The notes: generated from the letters alone by a model not told the origin. DNA of 32,664 nt from an uncultured Erysipelotrichaceae bacterium (GCA_947074115.1 CAMTOK010000013.1:1-32664); one strand, 5' to 3'; counted from the first letter of the stretch, positions 1 to 10,920 are shown. A program made the numbers and translations.

Positions 1-800
1 TCTTTAAAGAAGATATAATTTTCTAACCAAAACAATGCAACAATTGGTATTAAAGCCCCAACAATAACATCACTTATATAGTGTTTACCAATAATAAGAC
101 GCGAAACCATGACACAAAGGGTGAAGATACTTGCACCTATTGTTACAGCGGTTCTATAGGTTTCAGGCTTTTTAAAATTAATGACATGAGTAAGTAAAAT
201 TGGGACAAAACTGAGTGCTGCTTGTGCAGAATGACCTGATGGGAAACTTGTATTAGGGAACCCAAAATTAAAGACATACCAAGGTATGAAATCAGTTGCA
301 GGATTAGCGAGTGTACAAAATCTTGGACGTCCTGTTAAGACTTTTATTAAATTAACGACATCAACCGCAAGGTAACAACAGAATAATCCTATTATTGAAA
401 CACATGCAAGTTCTAATGTTTTACCTTTTTTAATGATTTTATAAATCATAAACATAAATAATAAACTCATTAATACAGTAATAAATCCTACCATCCACAT
501 ATTATCAGGATAATCATGAATGACTTTAATGTAACCATAATGATAATAATGAATTAATGAGTAATAACCAAAGAGATGATAGACAATATTCCAAAATAAG
601 TTTTGTGCTCTTATTGTGACAACAAAAGCTATAGAACACCAAATCCCAATAACAGCGAGAGGGAATGTTCCTGTTACCGCAAAGAATTGCCCAAATTGGC
701 TATCTGGATTATAAATCCATTGTGCAAAAGGTAAATCAATCCATATGCATGCAATCATAATAGCTATAAATAATGTAAGATATATTATTCTTTTCTTCAT
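1..800 (-). CDS. PAP2-family membrane phosphatase (3' end cut by window)
   Basis: About 266 codons are visible, starting at ATG 800-798 behind a GGAGGAT ribosome binding site at about 804-810; the C-terminus lies beyond base 1. The protein is hydrophobic throughout, with several membrane spans. It carries the three PAP2 phosphatase motifs in order: K153-x6-R160 (in the context GRPRF), PSGH at 187-190, and S233-R234-x5-H240-x3-D244. H190 and H240 are the expected nucleophile and acid/base residues. The first motif ends in R-F instead of the usual R-P. The family removes phosphate from lipid phosphates (phosphatidate, undecaprenyl pyrophosphate, PGP) at the membrane; the substrate cannot be told from sequence. 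It is divergent from the BCAA operon and nothing ties the two together. Confidence 0.9.
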   Translation of the reverse strand, partial: MKKRIIYLTLFIAIMIACIWIDLPFAQWIYNPDSQFGQFFAVTGTFPLAVIGIWCSIAFVVTIRAQNLFWNIVYHLFGYYSLIHYYHYGYIKVIHDYPDNMWMVGFITVLMSLLFMFMIYKIIKKGKTLELACVSIIGLFCCYLAVDVVNLIKVLTGRPRFCTLANPATDFIPWYVFNFGFPNTSFPSGHSAQAALSFVPILLTHVINFKKPETYRTAVTIGASIFTLCVMVSRLIIGKHYISDVIVGALIPIVALFWLENYIFFK

Positions 801-986
801 ATAAGATCCTCCGTATTGTTCTAATATATGAGGTATAAATAGTATTTAAGAACTATAAATTGGGCTTTTGTCATAATATTTATATTTGTGAATATGAATG
901 AGTTTGATATAAGTCTTGATAATTTTTGAAATAACGAAATATATTGTGTTTAATTTAATAAAAGCGAAAAAATCAAAACTTATTTA
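801..986. other. AT-rich divergent intergenic region
   Basis: This stretch separates the PAP2 gene from the promoter of the BCAA operon. It must hold the minus-strand promoter of the PAP2 gene, but I see no hexamer pair good enough to name. No ORF, repeat or hairpin stands out. Confidence 0.5.
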
Positions 987-1015
987 TTGACTTATGAGAG
1001 AAATTTGTATATTAT
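987..1015 (+). promoter_or_regulatory. SigA-type promoter of the BCAA operon
   Basis: TTGACT at 987-992 and TATTAT at 1010-1015 are separated by 17 bases. Transcription would start near 1022, so the whole T-box element lies in the transcribed leader. Confidence 0.75.
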
Positions 1016-1021
1016 ATGAAC

Positions 1022-1323
1022 AACAACCCTATATCAAATACAGAGATAGGAAATAGTAGACTTTATGTAATGCGTAGAGAGATTCTGGTTGGTGAAAAGG
1101 ATCGTGAATATAAAGTTGAACTCATCCTTGAGTGGAGCACTGAAACATATGGAGTAAGCTGCTACGGACCTGCGACCGTTATAACGCTAGAGTATGAACC
1201 TGTTAAATGAGGCGTACTTGATAAGGTTATTACCGTGAGGTAATAATAAATAGAGGTGGAACCACGAAGTAGATAACTCTCGTCCTCTACTGTGCACGTG
1301 CACTGTAGAGACGAGGTTTTTTA
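1022..1323 (+). promoter_or_regulatory. T-box riboswitch leader (probable leucine type)
   Basis: The leader has the landmarks of a tRNA-sensing T-box in the right order. There is an AGTA element near 1052, a GGTTGGTG distal stem I segment near 1087-1094, and a specifier context GAA-CTC-A in which CTC (1121-1123) reads as a Leu codon. A stem III hairpin follows (1227-1234 with 1239-1246), then the T-box motif at 1252-1266 containing the bulge TGGAACC. Antiterminator arms TAGAGG (1251-1256) and CCTCTA (1284-1289) are exact complements. The second arm also lies in the terminator stem, so the two structures exclude each other. Uncharged tRNA should allow read-through into leuA. The variable bulge base is A, where A73 tRNAs normally match T. 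The specifier assignment is by pattern and is less sure than the class. Confidence 0.9.
1279..1323 (+). terminator. T-box regulated intrinsic terminator
   Basis: A long hairpin with arms CTCGTC-CTCTAC and GTAGAG-ACGAG, extended by GTGCAC on each side of the loop, is followed by a run of six T. It competes with the antiterminator formed by 1251-1289. Confidence 0.9.
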
Positions 1324-1352
1324 TTATATATAGGGTAGAGGAGGGAAAGACA

Positions 1353-3035
1353 ATGAATTATAAAAAGTATCAAAAATTCAATACTATTCGCTTAAAAGAC
1401 AGAACTTGGCCTGATAATGAGATAACAAAAGCGCCAGTTTGGTGTTCAGTTGATTTACGTGACGGAAATCAAGCACTGATTACACCAATGAAAATTGAAG
1501 AAAAGGTAGAAATGTTTCAATTGTTAGTTGATATGGGGTTCAAACAAATTGAAGTTGGTTTCCCATCAGCATCTCAAATTGAGTATGACTTCTTAAGATT
1601 ATTGATCGAAGAAAACTTAATTCCTGATGATGTAACTGTTCAAGTTTTAACACAAGCAAGAGAGCATTTAATTAAAAGAACATTTGAATCTTTACAGGGA
1701 TTAAAGAAGGCGATTGTTCATATATACAATTCAACATCAGTTTTACAAAGAGATGTTGTCTTTGGTAAAGAAAAAGAAGAAATCAAACAAATCGCTATTG
1801 ATGGTGTTCAATTGGTTAAAGATTTATCACAAGAGTTTGATGGTGAAGTCATCCTAGAATACTCACCAGAAAGTTTTACTGGAACAGAAGTTGAGTACGC
1901 AATTGATGTTTGTGAAGCAGTATTAGATACATGGGGTGCTTCTCAAGACAAACCAGTGATTATTAATTTACCAGCTACAGTTGAGATGGATACCCCTAAC
2001 GTGTATGCAGATCAAGTTGAATGGATGTGTAGACAGTTTAGTGATCGTGATCGCGTCATTGTCTCTTTACATCCTCATAATGATAGAGGGTGTGGTGTTG
2101 CATCAAGTGAACTTGGATTATTAGCTGGGGCAGATCGTGTTGAAGGAACTTTATTTGGAAATGGTGAAAGAACAGGAAATGTGGATATCTTAACGTTGGG
2201 ATTGAACATGGTGACTCATGGTGTTGATCCTGAACTTGAGTTAAGTCAAATGAATCATATCAAAGCTGTTTATGAAAAATGTTCAAAAATGGATGTACCA
2301 CCAAGACATCCTTATGCTGGACAACTTGTCTTTACAGCATTCTCAGGAAGTCACCAAGACGCTATCAATAAAGGTATGACTGCTTACCATGAAAGAGGAA
2401 CAGGTATTTGGGAAGTTCCATATTTACCAATTGATCCAGCAGATTTAAACAGACAATACGAACCAATTGTACGTATTAACTCACAATCTGGTAAAGGTGG
2501 AGTTGCCTTTGTCATGGATACAGTATTTGGGTATCACTTACCAAAAGCATTACAAGCAGATTTTGCGAAAGCAATCCAAAATATTAGTGAAATTGAAGGA
2601 GAAGTTTCTCCTGAAAGAATATATGATACATTTAAGAAAGAGTATATTGATATTGAATTACCATTCAAATTCATTAAACAAAAACTTATTGATATCAGTG
2701 ATGATGATTCAGAACATGAAAGACGTGCTGAATTAACAATTGAAGATCATGGTGTTGAGAAAACAATCATTGGTTATGGAAATGGTCCAATTGACGCTGT
2801 TAAGGATGCATTTAACTCTAATGGTTACTTATACACTCACTTGTTAGATTATAGTGAACATGCATTAACATCAGGATCATCTGCAAAAGCAGCAGCTTAT
2901 GTACAATTAAGAGCTAAAGGAACAGCAATTTGTGAATATGGAGTTGGTGTTCATGCGAATATTACAACAGCAACAATTAAAGCTATTGTTTCAGCAATTA
3001 ACCGTATTCATAAAACAATGAGCAAGGAGGCTTAA
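1353..3035 (+). CDS. leuA: 2-isopropylmalate synthase, type 2
   Basis: This enzyme joins acetyl-CoA and 2-oxoisovalerate, the committed step of leucine synthesis. At 560 residues it is the longer type 2 form known from actinobacteria and fungi, with the marker stretch APVWCSVDLRDGNQAL near residues 27-42 and VGFPSASQ near 68-75. Metal ligands are D37 and the HPHND motif at 240-244. A TIM-barrel catalytic domain is followed by a linker and a C-terminal LeuA dimer/regulatory domain from about residue 430, the usual site of leucine feedback. The start ATG follows a GAGGAGGG ribosome binding site. It is first in the operon, directly behind the T-box, which fits control by leucine supply. Confidence 0.95.
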   Translation: MNYKKYQKFNTIRLKDRTWPDNEITKAPVWCSVDLRDGNQALITPMKIEEKVEMFQLLVDMGFKQIEVGFPSASQIEYDFLRLLIEENLIPDDVTVQVLTQAREHLIKRTFESLQGLKKAIVHIYNSTSVLQRDVVFGKEKEEIKQIAIDGVQLVKDLSQEFDGEVILEYSPESFTGTEVEYAIDVCEAVLDTWGASQDKPVIINLPATVEMDTPNVYADQVEWMCRQFSDRDRVIVSLHPHNDRGCGVASSELGLLAGADRVEGTLFGNGERTGNVDILTLGLNMVTHGVDPELELSQMNHIKAVYEKCSKMDVPPRHPYAGQLVFTAFSGSHQDAINKGMTAYHERGTGIWEVPYLPIDPADLNRQYEPIVRINSQSGKGGVAFVMDTVFGYHLPKALQADFAKAIQNISEIEGEVSPERIYDTFKKEYIDIELPFKFIKQKLIDISDDDSEHERRAELTIEDHGVEKTIIGYGNGPIDAVKDAFNSNGYLYTHLLDYSEHALTSGSSAKAAAYVQLRAKGTAICEYGVGVHANITTATIKAIVSAINRIHKTMSKEA

Positions 3036-3037
3036 AC

Positions 3038-3550
3038 GTGGAAAGGCTTGTATTATCAATATTAGTTCACAATAGTGCTGGTGTTTTATCTCGTGTTAGT
3101 GGACTCTTCTCTAGAAGAGGATATAACATTGATAGCCTATCTGTAGGAACAACAAATACGGATGGTGTATCAAGAATCACAGTTGTCGCTCAAGGTGATC
3201 ACCAAATCTTAGAACAAATAGAAAAACAATTAAGAAAACTAGAAGATGTCATTGAAATCTTTGCATTAGCGGATAAGGAAGCTGTATTTAGAGAACTTAT
3301 GTTAATCAAAGTTGAGGCAACTCACAAAACAAGAGCAGATATCGTTGCGATTGTGGATATCTTTAGAGCAAAAATTGTTGATGTCTCACCAGAATCACTT
3401 GTTATTGAAGTAACAGGGGACTCAACAAAAATCAATGGTTTATTAGCAATGTTAGATGGTTTCAATATTGTAGAGATCGTAAGAACTGGATTATCAGGGA
3501 TATCTAGAGGTCTTAACAATTTGGATATAAATTCAGAAGAAGGTCAATAG
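3038..3550 (+). CDS. ilvN: Acetolactate synthase small (regulatory) subunit
   Basis: A 170-residue protein with an N-terminal ACT domain (about residues 3-75, including NSAGVLSRVSGLFSRRGYNI) and the C-terminal ALS small-subunit domain. It binds the IlvB catalytic subunit, raises its activity and gives feedback inhibition by branched-chain amino acids. The start is GTG at 3038, two bases after the leuA stop and behind AAGGAGG at 3024-3030, so the two genes are tightly coupled. The partner ilvB is last in the operon, about 5.7 kb downstream, not next to it as in most genomes. Confidence 0.93.
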   Translation: MERLVLSILVHNSAGVLSRVSGLFSRRGYNIDSLSVGTTNTDGVSRITVVAQGDHQILEQIEKQLRKLEDVIEIFALADKEAVFRELMLIKVEATHKTRADIVAIVDIFRAKIVDVSPESLVIEVTGDSTKINGLLAMLDGFNIVEIVRTGLSGISRGLNNLDINSEEGQ

Positions 3551-3557
3551 GGGGTAA

Positions 3558-4580
<1,023 letters not shown>

Positions 4581-4581
4581 T

Positions 4582-4635
4582 CAACACACACTTTGTGTGT
4601 TGTCATTAAAGAGTGAGTCACTCTTTAGTGACAAC
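4582..4635 (+). other. Two overlapping hairpins between ilvC and leuC
   Basis: Hairpin 1 (4582-4602) has 9-base perfect arms, CAACACACA and TGTGTGTTG. Hairpin 2 (4599-4635) is a 17-bp stem, from GTTGTCA at its base to GAGTG/CACTC at its tip, with a 3-base loop and a single U-G pair. They share the bases GTTG at 4599-4602, so they compete. Neither is followed by a T run, so they are unlikely to be simple terminators. They may protect the 3' end of an ilvC mRNA segment or attenuate the downstream genes. Confidence 0.75.
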
Positions 4636-4662
4636 TTACAAAGTACTAAGGGGGAAATAAAT

Positions 4663-5934
4663 ATGTCGATGACGATGACACAAAAAATATTAGCAGATCA
4701 TGCTGGATTAAAAGAAGTTCAAGTAGGACAATTAATAGAGGCATCTTTAGATGTTGTAATGGCAAATGATATTACAGGACCAATGGCATTACCAATCTTT
4801 AATGAAATGGCGACTGAAGTCTTTGATAAAGATAAAGTTGTATTGGTTCCAGATCATTTTACACCTAATAAAGATATTAAAAGTGCTGAAAATTCAAAAG
4901 CAATTCGTGAGTTCTCATTAGATCAATGCTTAACACATCATATGGAACAAGGGAAATGTGGTGTAGAACACGCTATTTTACCTGAAAAGGGAATTGTGGT
5001 TGCTGGTGAAGCAATTATTGGTGCAGATTCACATACGTGTACTTATGGTGCATTAGGAGCGTTCTCTACTGGTGTAGGAACGACGGATATTGCGACTGGT
5101 ATGGCAACAGGACAACTTTGGTTTAAAGTGCCTAGTGCTATTAAATTTGAGTTATCAGGAGAATTACAACCATATGTTAGTGGTAAAGACGTTATTCTTC
5201 ACATCATCGGTTTAATTGGGGTAGATGGTGCATTATATAAATCAATGGAATTCACAGGTGAAGGTGTAAAAGCTTTAACTATGGATGACCGTTTTACGAT
5301 ATGCAATATGGCAATAGAAGCTGGAGCTAAAAACGGAATCTTTGAAGTTGATGAACAAACAATTGAGTATATTGAAAAACATTCGACTAAAGATTATAAA
5401 GTTTATAAAGCAGATGAAGACGCAGTTTATGATCAAGTGATTGAAATAGACTTGTCTAAAATTGTTCCAACTGTCGCATTCCCTCACTTACCAGGAAATG
5501 CACATACAATAGATGAAATAAACAATGATGAAAAAGTCATTATTGATCAAGTTGTCATTGGTTCATGTACAAATGGACGATTAAGTGATTTAAGAAAAGC
5601 AGCTGCAATTCTTAAAGGAAAACAAGTCGCAAATCATGTACGTGTTATGGTTGTACCAGCAACACAAAAAATATTTGTACAATGTATTCAAGAAGGGTTA
5701 GCAGAAATCTTTGTTGAATCTGGATGTGCATTTAATACACCAAGTTGTGGACCGTGTATGGGTGGACATATGGGTGTTATGGCAAATGGAGAAAAATGTG
5801 TTTCAACAACAAATAGAAACTTCGTAGGACGTATGGGAGATACACAATCATTGATTTATCTTGCATCACCAGAAGTTGCTGCTGCAAGTGCGATTGCAGG
5901 ATATATTGCAGACCCAAGAAAAGGAGGAGAGTAA
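4663..5934 (+). CDS. leuC: 3-isopropylmalate dehydratase large subunit
   Basis: With LeuD it isomerises 2- to 3-isopropylmalate through a [4Fe-4S] cluster. The protein has 423 residues, typical of the shorter archaeal/clostridial LeuC type. Cluster cysteines are C302 (GSCTNGR), C362 and C365 (SCGPCMGG). I chose ATG 4663 because AAGGGGG lies at 4649-4655, about eight bases upstream. A GTG-initiated extension back to 4597 would begin inside hairpin 1 and adds a tail unrelated to the family. Two bases of spacing would not be enough to separate it from leuD, and only one base lies between its stop and the leuD start. Confidence 0.95.
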   Translation: MSMTMTQKILADHAGLKEVQVGQLIEASLDVVMANDITGPMALPIFNEMATEVFDKDKVVLVPDHFTPNKDIKSAENSKAIREFSLDQCLTHHMEQGKCGVEHAILPEKGIVVAGEAIIGADSHTCTYGALGAFSTGVGTTDIATGMATGQLWFKVPSAIKFELSGELQPYVSGKDVILHIIGLIGVDGALYKSMEFTGEGVKALTMDDRFTICNMAIEAGAKNGIFEVDEQTIEYIEKHSTKDYKVYKADEDAVYDQVIEIDLSKIVPTVAFPHLPGNAHTIDEINNDEKVIIDQVVIGSCTNGRLSDLRKAAAILKGKQVANHVRVMVVPATQKIFVQCIQEGLAEIFVESGCAFNTPSCGPCMGGHMGVMANGEKCVSTTNRNFVGRMGDTQSLIYLASPEVAAASAIAGYIADPRKGGE

Positions 5935-5935
5935 C

Positions 5936-6439
5936 ATGATCGCAAACGGTAAAGTTTTAAAATATGGAGATAATGTTGATACAGATGTTATCATTCCAGC
6001 ACGTTACTTAAACTCTTTTGACGCTAAAGAATTAGCGAGTCACGCAATGGTTGATATCGATCCTACTTTTGTCGAACGTGTCGAAGTCGGAGATATCATG
6101 GTTGCAGGAAACAACTTTGGTTGTGGATCATCAAGAGAACATGCACCGCTTGCATTAAAAACAGCTGGTGTGAGTTGCGTTATCGCAAAATCATTCGCAA
6201 GAATATTCTATCGTAATTCAATTAATATTGGATTTGCGATCCTTGAATGTGACGAAGCTGCAGAAGATATCGATGAAGGAAATCAAGTGAAAGTCGATTT
6301 CGATACAGGAAAGATCTATAACTTAACAAAAAATAAAGAATATCAAGCACAACCATTCCCAGAGTTCTTACAAAGAATGATCAAAGCAAATGGTTTAGTC
6401 AACTATGTTAATGATCAAAAGGGGAATACAAATGAATAA
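5936..6439 (+). CDS. leuD: 3-isopropylmalate dehydratase small subunit
   Basis: A 167-residue swivel-domain subunit, the short form that pairs with the LeuC type found here. Visible family features are [15 protein letters not shown] near residues 10-24 and the substrate loop [14 protein letters not shown] near residues 53-66. The start is ATG 5936 behind AAGGAGGAG at the end of leuC; an open frame running back to 5861 is only leuC read in another frame. The gene ends inside the leuB start region with an 8-base overlap. Confidence 0.94.
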   Translation: MIANGKVLKYGDNVDTDVIIPARYLNSFDAKELASHAMVDIDPTFVERVEVGDIMVAGNNFGCGSSREHAPLALKTAGVSCVIAKSFARIFYRNSINIGFAILECDEAAEDIDEGNQVKVDFDTGKIYNLTKNKEYQAQPFPEFLQRMIKANGLVNYVNDQKGNTNE

Positions 6440-7514
6440 ATCAATCGCAGTGATTAAAGGTGATGGAATCGGACCTGAAATTGTAAATGAAGCAATAAAA
6501 GTCATTGATAAAATTGCTGAAAAGTATAATCATACATTTCAATATCAAGATATTTTAATGGGAGGCGCATCTATTGATGTTCATGGTGTTCCATTAACAG
6601 ATGAAGCGATTGATATCGCTAAAAACAGTGATGCAGTATTACTCGGATCAATTGGTGGAGATACGAATACATCACCATGGTATAAATTAGAACCAAGTTT
6701 ACGACCAGAAGCTGGATTATTAAAGATTAGAAAAGAATTATCATTGTTTGCAAACTTAAGACCTGCTTACTTATATGATGAATTAAAAGACGCATGTCCA
6801 TTAAAACCAGAATTAATTGAAGGTGGTTTTGATATGATGATCATGCGTGAGTTAACAGGTGGTTTATACTTTGGAGACCGTGAAACAAAAGAAATCAATG
6901 GTCAAATGGTAGCTCATGATAATTTAGTATATAGTGAAGAAGAGATTCGAAGAATCGCAAAAAGAGGATTCGATATCGCAAAAAAACGAAGAAAAAAAGT
7001 AACAAGTGTTGACAAGGCCAACGTTTTGGATACTTCAAGATTGTGGAGAAAGATTGTAAATGAAGTTGCAGTTGACTATCCTGAGATTGAATTAGAACAT
7101 ATGTTGGTTGACAATTGTGCAATGCAGTTAGTGAGAAATCCACAACAATTTGATGTTATTTTAACAGAAAATATGTTTGGAGATATATTGTCAGATGAAG
7201 CAAGTATGGTGACTGGATCAATTGGAATGTTATCAAGTGCATCTCTTAGAGATGATACATTTGGTATGTATGAACCAAGCCATGGAAGTGCACCTGATAT
7301 TGCAGGACAAAATAAAGCCAATCCAATTGCGACAATCTTATCAAGTGCGATGATGTTACGTTATTCATTTGATATGGATGAAGAAGCAACTGCAATAGAA
7401 AAGGCAATTGAGAAAGTCTTACAAGCAGGATATCGTACGATTGATATCATGTCTGAGGGAAATGAATTGGTATCATGTTCAGAAATGGGCGATGAAATCG
7501 TGAAGTGTTTATAG
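6432..7514 (+). CDS. leuB: 3-isopropylmalate dehydrogenase
   Basis: It oxidises and decarboxylates 3-isopropylmalate with NAD+, the last leucine-specific step before transamination. The 360-residue protein begins with the [13 protein letters not shown] motif of the isocitrate/isopropylmalate dehydrogenase family. It contains LLGSIGGD, the [13 protein letters not shown] substrate helix, and the metal-binding region [21 protein letters not shown]. The start ATG 6432 overlaps the leuD stop (ATGAATAA) and has AAAAGGGG at 6417-6424, so translation is coupled to leuD. Confidence 0.95.
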   Translation: MNKSIAVIKGDGIGPEIVNEAIKVIDKIAEKYNHTFQYQDILMGGASIDVHGVPLTDEAIDIAKNSDAVLLGSIGGDTNTSPWYKLEPSLRPEAGLLKIRKELSLFANLRPAYLYDELKDACPLKPELIEGGFDMMIMRELTGGLYFGDRETKEINGQMVAHDNLVYSEEEIRRIAKRGFDIAKKRRKKVTSVDKANVLDTSRLWRKIVNEVAVDYPEIELEHMLVDNCAMQLVRNPQQFDVILTENMFGDILSDEASMVTGSIGMLSSASLRDDTFGMYEPSHGSAPDIAGQNKANPIATILSSAMMLRYSFDMDEEATAIEKAIEKVLQAGYRTIDIMSEGNELVSCSEMGDEIVKCL

Positions 7515-7526
7515 AGGGAGAATATT

Positions 7527-9197
7527 ATGAGAAGCGATAATGTAAAGACAGGTGCTCAACGTGCACCTCATAGATCATTATTTAATGCATTAGGTATGAC
7601 AGAAGAAGAATTATCAAGACCATTAATCGGTGTTGTTAATTCTTATAATGAAATTGTACCTGGTCATATGAATTTAGATAAAATCACAGAAGCAGTAAAA
7701 AAAGGTGTTTACTTAGCAGGGGGAACCCCTGTTGAAATTCCTGCGATTGCGGTCTGTGATGGAATTGCAATGAATCACACAGGAATGAAATATTCTTTAG
7801 TGACTCGTGAAATCATTGCAGATAGTACAGAGTGTGTTACACAAGCTCATCAATTTGATGGTTTGGTTATGGTACCTAACTGTGATAAAAATGTTCCTGG
7901 GTTATTAATGGCAGCAGGACGTTTAAATATTCCTACTGTATTTGTGAGTGGTGGTCCAATGTTAGCAGGTCGTCGTTTAGATGGAAAGCAAACATGTTTA
8001 TCAACATTATTTGAAGCTGTTGGTCAATATAATAACGGAACTATGAGTGAAGAAAAACTAAAAGAATTTGAAGAAAAAGCATGTCCAACATGTGGATCAT
8101 GTTCAGGTATGTATACTGCAAATTCTATGAACTGTTTAACAGAAGTTCTTGGTATGGGATTAAAAGGCAATGGTACGATTCCAGCAGTGTATAGCGAAAG
8201 AATTCGTTTAGCTAAAAAAGCTGGTATGGCAATCATGGACTTAGTTGAAAAAGACATTAAGCCAAGAGATATTATGAATGAAAAAGCATTCTTGAATGCT
8301 TTAGCAGTTGATATGGCATTAGGATGTTCTACAAACTCAATGTTACATTTACCTGCAATTGCTCATGAAGCAGGAGTAGAATTAAATCTAGAAATCGCTA
8401 ATGAAATTAGTAAGAAAACACCAAACTTATGTCACTTAGCACCAGCAGGTGATACATTTATGGAAGATTTAAATGAAGCTGGTGGTGTCTATGCAGTTAT
8501 GAATGAACTTGATAAATTAGGCATTCTTCATACTGACTTAATCACTTGTACAACAAAAACAATTAAAGAAAACATCGAAGGATGTGTGAATTTAGATCAT
8601 AACATTATTAGACCTGTGGAAAACCCATATAGCCAAAGTGGTGGAATCGCTGTATTAACAGGGAATTTAGCACCAGATAGCTGTGTAGTTAAACAATCAG
8701 CTGTCGCAAAAGAAATGATGAAACACAGTGGACCAGCAAGAGTGTTTGATTGTGAAGAAGATGCAATTGACGCCATTCGTGCTGGAAAAATTGTTAAAGG
8801 TGACGTTGTTGTCATTCGTTATGAAGGACCAAAAGGTGGTCCTGGAATGAGAGAAATGTTATCACCAACATCTGAAATTGCTGGTATGGGATTAGATAAA
8901 GATGTTGCATTAATTACTGATGGTCGTTTCTCTGGGGCAACTCGTGGAGCGTCTATTGGACATGTTTCTCCAGAAGCAGCAGTTGGCGGACCAATTGCAT
9001 ATGTACAAGAAGGAGATATCATTGAAATTGATATTCCTAACCACAAAATTGATTTTGTGATTAGTGAAGAAGAATTAGCTTTAAGAAAGCAAACAACAGA
9101 ACTTAAAAAACCGAACGCTGTCAGTGGATACCTTAAAAAATATGCATCAATGGTCACTTCAGCAAATACAGGAGCTGTATTAAAAGTTAAAGATTAA
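7527..9197 (+). CDS. ilvD: Dihydroxy-acid dehydratase
   Basis: It dehydrates the dihydroxy acids made by IlvC to 2-oxoisovalerate and 2-oxo-3-methylvalerate. The 556-residue protein belongs to the IlvD/Edd family and shows [15 protein letters not shown] (77-91), PNCDKNVPG (117-125), [18 protein letters not shown] (186-203) and, in the C-terminal half, [10 protein letters not shown]119 and C192 are expected Fe-S ligands; C77 may supply the third. The start ATG follows AGAGGGAG, 12 bases after leuB. Confidence 0.95.
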   Translation: MRSDNVKTGAQRAPHRSLFNALGMTEEELSRPLIGVVNSYNEIVPGHMNLDKITEAVKKGVYLAGGTPVEIPAIAVCDGIAMNHTGMKYSLVTREIIADSTECVTQAHQFDGLVMVPNCDKNVPGLLMAAGRLNIPTVFVSGGPMLAGRRLDGKQTCLSTLFEAVGQYNNGTMSEEKLKEFEEKACPTCGSCSGMYTANSMNCLTEVLGMGLKGNGTIPAVYSERIRLAKKAGMAIMDLVEKDIKPRDIMNEKAFLNALAVDMALGCSTNSMLHLPAIAHEAGVELNLEIANEISKKTPNLCHLAPAGDTFMEDLNEAGGVYAVMNELDKLGILHTDLITCTTKTIKENIEGCVNLDHNIIRPVENPYSQSGGIAVLTGNLAPDSCVVKQSAVAKEMMKHSGPARVFDCEEDAIDAIRAGKIVKGDVVVIRYEGPKGGPGMREMLSPTSEIAGMGLDKDVALITDGRFSGATRGASIGHVSPEAAVGGPIAYVQEGDIIEIDIPNHKIDFVISEEELALRKQTTELKKPNAVSGYLKKYASMVTSANTGAVLKVKD

Positions 9198-9209
9198 GGA
9201 GGAGAGAAT

Positions 9210-10886
9210 ATGATTTTAACAGGTGCAGATATCGTTGTAGAGTGTTTACTTGAACAAGGTGTTAATACCGTCTTTGGATATCCGGGTGGAACAATCCTCA
9301 ATATCTATGATAGTTTATATAAGTATCAAGATAAAATTAATCATATCTTGACTTCACATGAACAAGGTGCGTCACATGCTGCTGATGGTTATGCAAGAGC
9401 AACAGGACGTGTAGGTGTTTGTATGGCCACAAGTGGACCTGGAGCAACGAACCTTGTAACAGGGATTGCAACAGCATATATGGATTCAATTCCATTAGTT
9501 GCGATCACAGCAAACGTTGCTGTTCCCTTATTAGGGAAAGACAGTTTTCAAGAAATTGATATAACTGGTGTCACAATGCCAATAACGAAACATAATTTTA
9601 TTGTTAAGAACATTGATGATTTAGCAACAACAATTAGAAAAGCATTTCAAATCGCAAAAGAAGGTCGTCCAGGACCAGTATTAGTTGATATCACAAAAGA
9701 TGTCACTGCAGCAACAACTTCATTTGAATCAAAGAAGCCTGAAGCAATTGAAAGAAGATCTTATACTTACCCAACATCTTCAATCAAAACAGCAATTGAA
9801 ATGATCAATGCAAGTGAAAAACCATTCATCTTTGTTGGTGGTGGTGCTATTGCATCTGATGCATCAGTTGAATTAAGAGAATTTGTTGAAAAAATTGATT
9901 CACCAGTCACTGATTCATTAATGGGTAAAGGTGCATTTGATGGAACAAGTCCTCGTTATACAGGAATGTTAGGGATGCATGGGACAAAAACAAGTAACCT
10001 TGGTGTGTCACGTTGTGACTTATTAATCGTTATAGGTGCACGTTTTAGTGACCGTGTTATTGGTAATGCAAAATGCTTTGCTAAAAATGCAAAAATTATT
10101 CACATTGATGTAGATGCAGCAGAAATCAATAAAAATATACGTGTTGATTTAGGTATTGTTGGAGATGCAAAAAGTATCTTAGGCGCATTAAACTTATTAT
10201 TAACACAACAAAACCATCCTCAATGGATGAAGGAAATAAGAAATTTAAAAGAAGAAAATCCTTTATCTTACCCAAGTGGTATTTTAACAGGACCTTATGT
10301 TGTTGAACAAATCAACAATATAACAGATAGTAATGCAATTATATGTACTGAAGTTGGTCAAAATCAAATGTGGGCAGCACAGTACTACCAATATAAAGCA
10401 CCACGCCAATTAATTTCGAGTGGTGGACTTGGAACAATGGGTTATGGTTTAGGCGCAAGTATGGGTGCAAAAATGGCACAACCAAATAAACCTGTATTTA
10501 ATATTGCTGGTGATGGATGTTTCAGAATGAACTTAAACGAACTCGCAACAGCATCACGATACAATATCCCAATTATTCAAGTTGTTTTAAACAACCATGT
10601 ATTAGGAATGGTAAGACAATGGCAAACATTATTCTACGACAAGCGTTATTCAGCAACAATCTTAAATGATGGTGTTGATTTCTGTAAAGTTGCAGAAGGT
10701 TTAGGATGTAAAGCAATTAAAGTCACTGAATGTGATCAAGTTGAAGCTGCAATTAATGAAGCTTTAGAACATGATGGTCCAGTCGTAATTGAATGTATCA
10801 TTCAAGAAGACGATAAGGTTTTCCCAATGGTTGCACCAGGTGCATCAATTGAAGAAGTCTTTGACGAAAGAGATGTAAAAGAGTAA
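9210..10886 (+). CDS. ilvB: Acetolactate synthase large (catalytic) subunit
   Basis: A ThDP-dependent enzyme that condenses two pyruvates, or pyruvate with 2-oxobutyrate, feeding IlvC. The 558 residues form the usual three domains. The N-terminal pyrimidine-binding domain holds the catalytic E51 (in SHEQGASHAADGYARATG). A central domain follows. The C-terminal PP-binding domain has the GDG motif at 434-436 and N441. The start follows AAGGAGGAG. It is last in the operon, far from its regulatory subunit ilvN. Confidence 0.95.
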   Translation: MILTGADIVVECLLEQGVNTVFGYPGGTILNIYDSLYKYQDKINHILTSHEQGASHAADGYARATGRVGVCMATSGPGATNLVTGIATAYMDSIPLVAITANVAVPLLGKDSFQEIDITGVTMPITKHNFIVKNIDDLATTIRKAFQIAKEGRPGPVLVDITKDVTAATTSFESKKPEAIERRSYTYPTSSIKTAIEMINASEKPFIFVGGGAIASDASVELREFVEKIDSPVTDSLMGKGAFDGTSPRYTGMLGMHGTKTSNLGVSRCDLLIVIGARFSDRVIGNAKCFAKNAKIIHIDVDAAEINKNIRVDLGIVGDAKSILGALNLLLTQQNHPQWMKEIRNLKEENPLSYPSGILTGPYVVEQINNITDSNAIICTEVGQNQMWAAQYYQYKAPRQLISSGGLGTMGYGLGASMGAKMAQPNKPVFNIAGDGCFRMNLNELATASRYNIPIIQVVLNNHVLGMVRQWQTLFYDKRYSATILNDGVDFCKVAEGLGCKAIKVTECDQVEAAINEALEHDGPVVIECIIQEDDKVFPMVAPGASIEEVFDERDVKE

Positions 10887-10887
10887 A

Positions 10888-10920
10888 AAAAGGTGTCTTC
10901 AGAAAGAAGACATCTTTTTT
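10888..10920. terminator. Bidirectional terminator between ilvB and the rhodanese gene
   Basis: Arms AGGTGTCTTC (10891-10900) and GAAGACATCT (10906-10915) have T runs on the plus side and A runs on the other. The hairpin can therefore end both the BCAA operon and the convergent minus-strand gene, whose stop codon lies at 10919-10921. Confidence 0.9.

Noticed and set aside
1016-1210. 64-codon open frame upstream of leuA
   Set aside because: It has no ribosome binding site and lies wholly within stem I/II of the T-box leader, whose structure explains the conservation expected there.
4582-4635. Intrinsic terminator after ilvC
   Set aside because: Both hairpins lack a following T run, and the next genes belong to the same pathway without a visible new promoter.
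4597-4662. N-terminal extension of leuC from GTG 4597
   Set aside because: It starts inside a hairpin, has no ribosome binding site, and adds residues not found in LeuC; ATG 4663 has a good site.
8819-9157. 112-codon minus-strand open frame inside ilvD
   Set aside because: It is antisense to a conserved gene, with no ribosome binding site and no recognisable domain.
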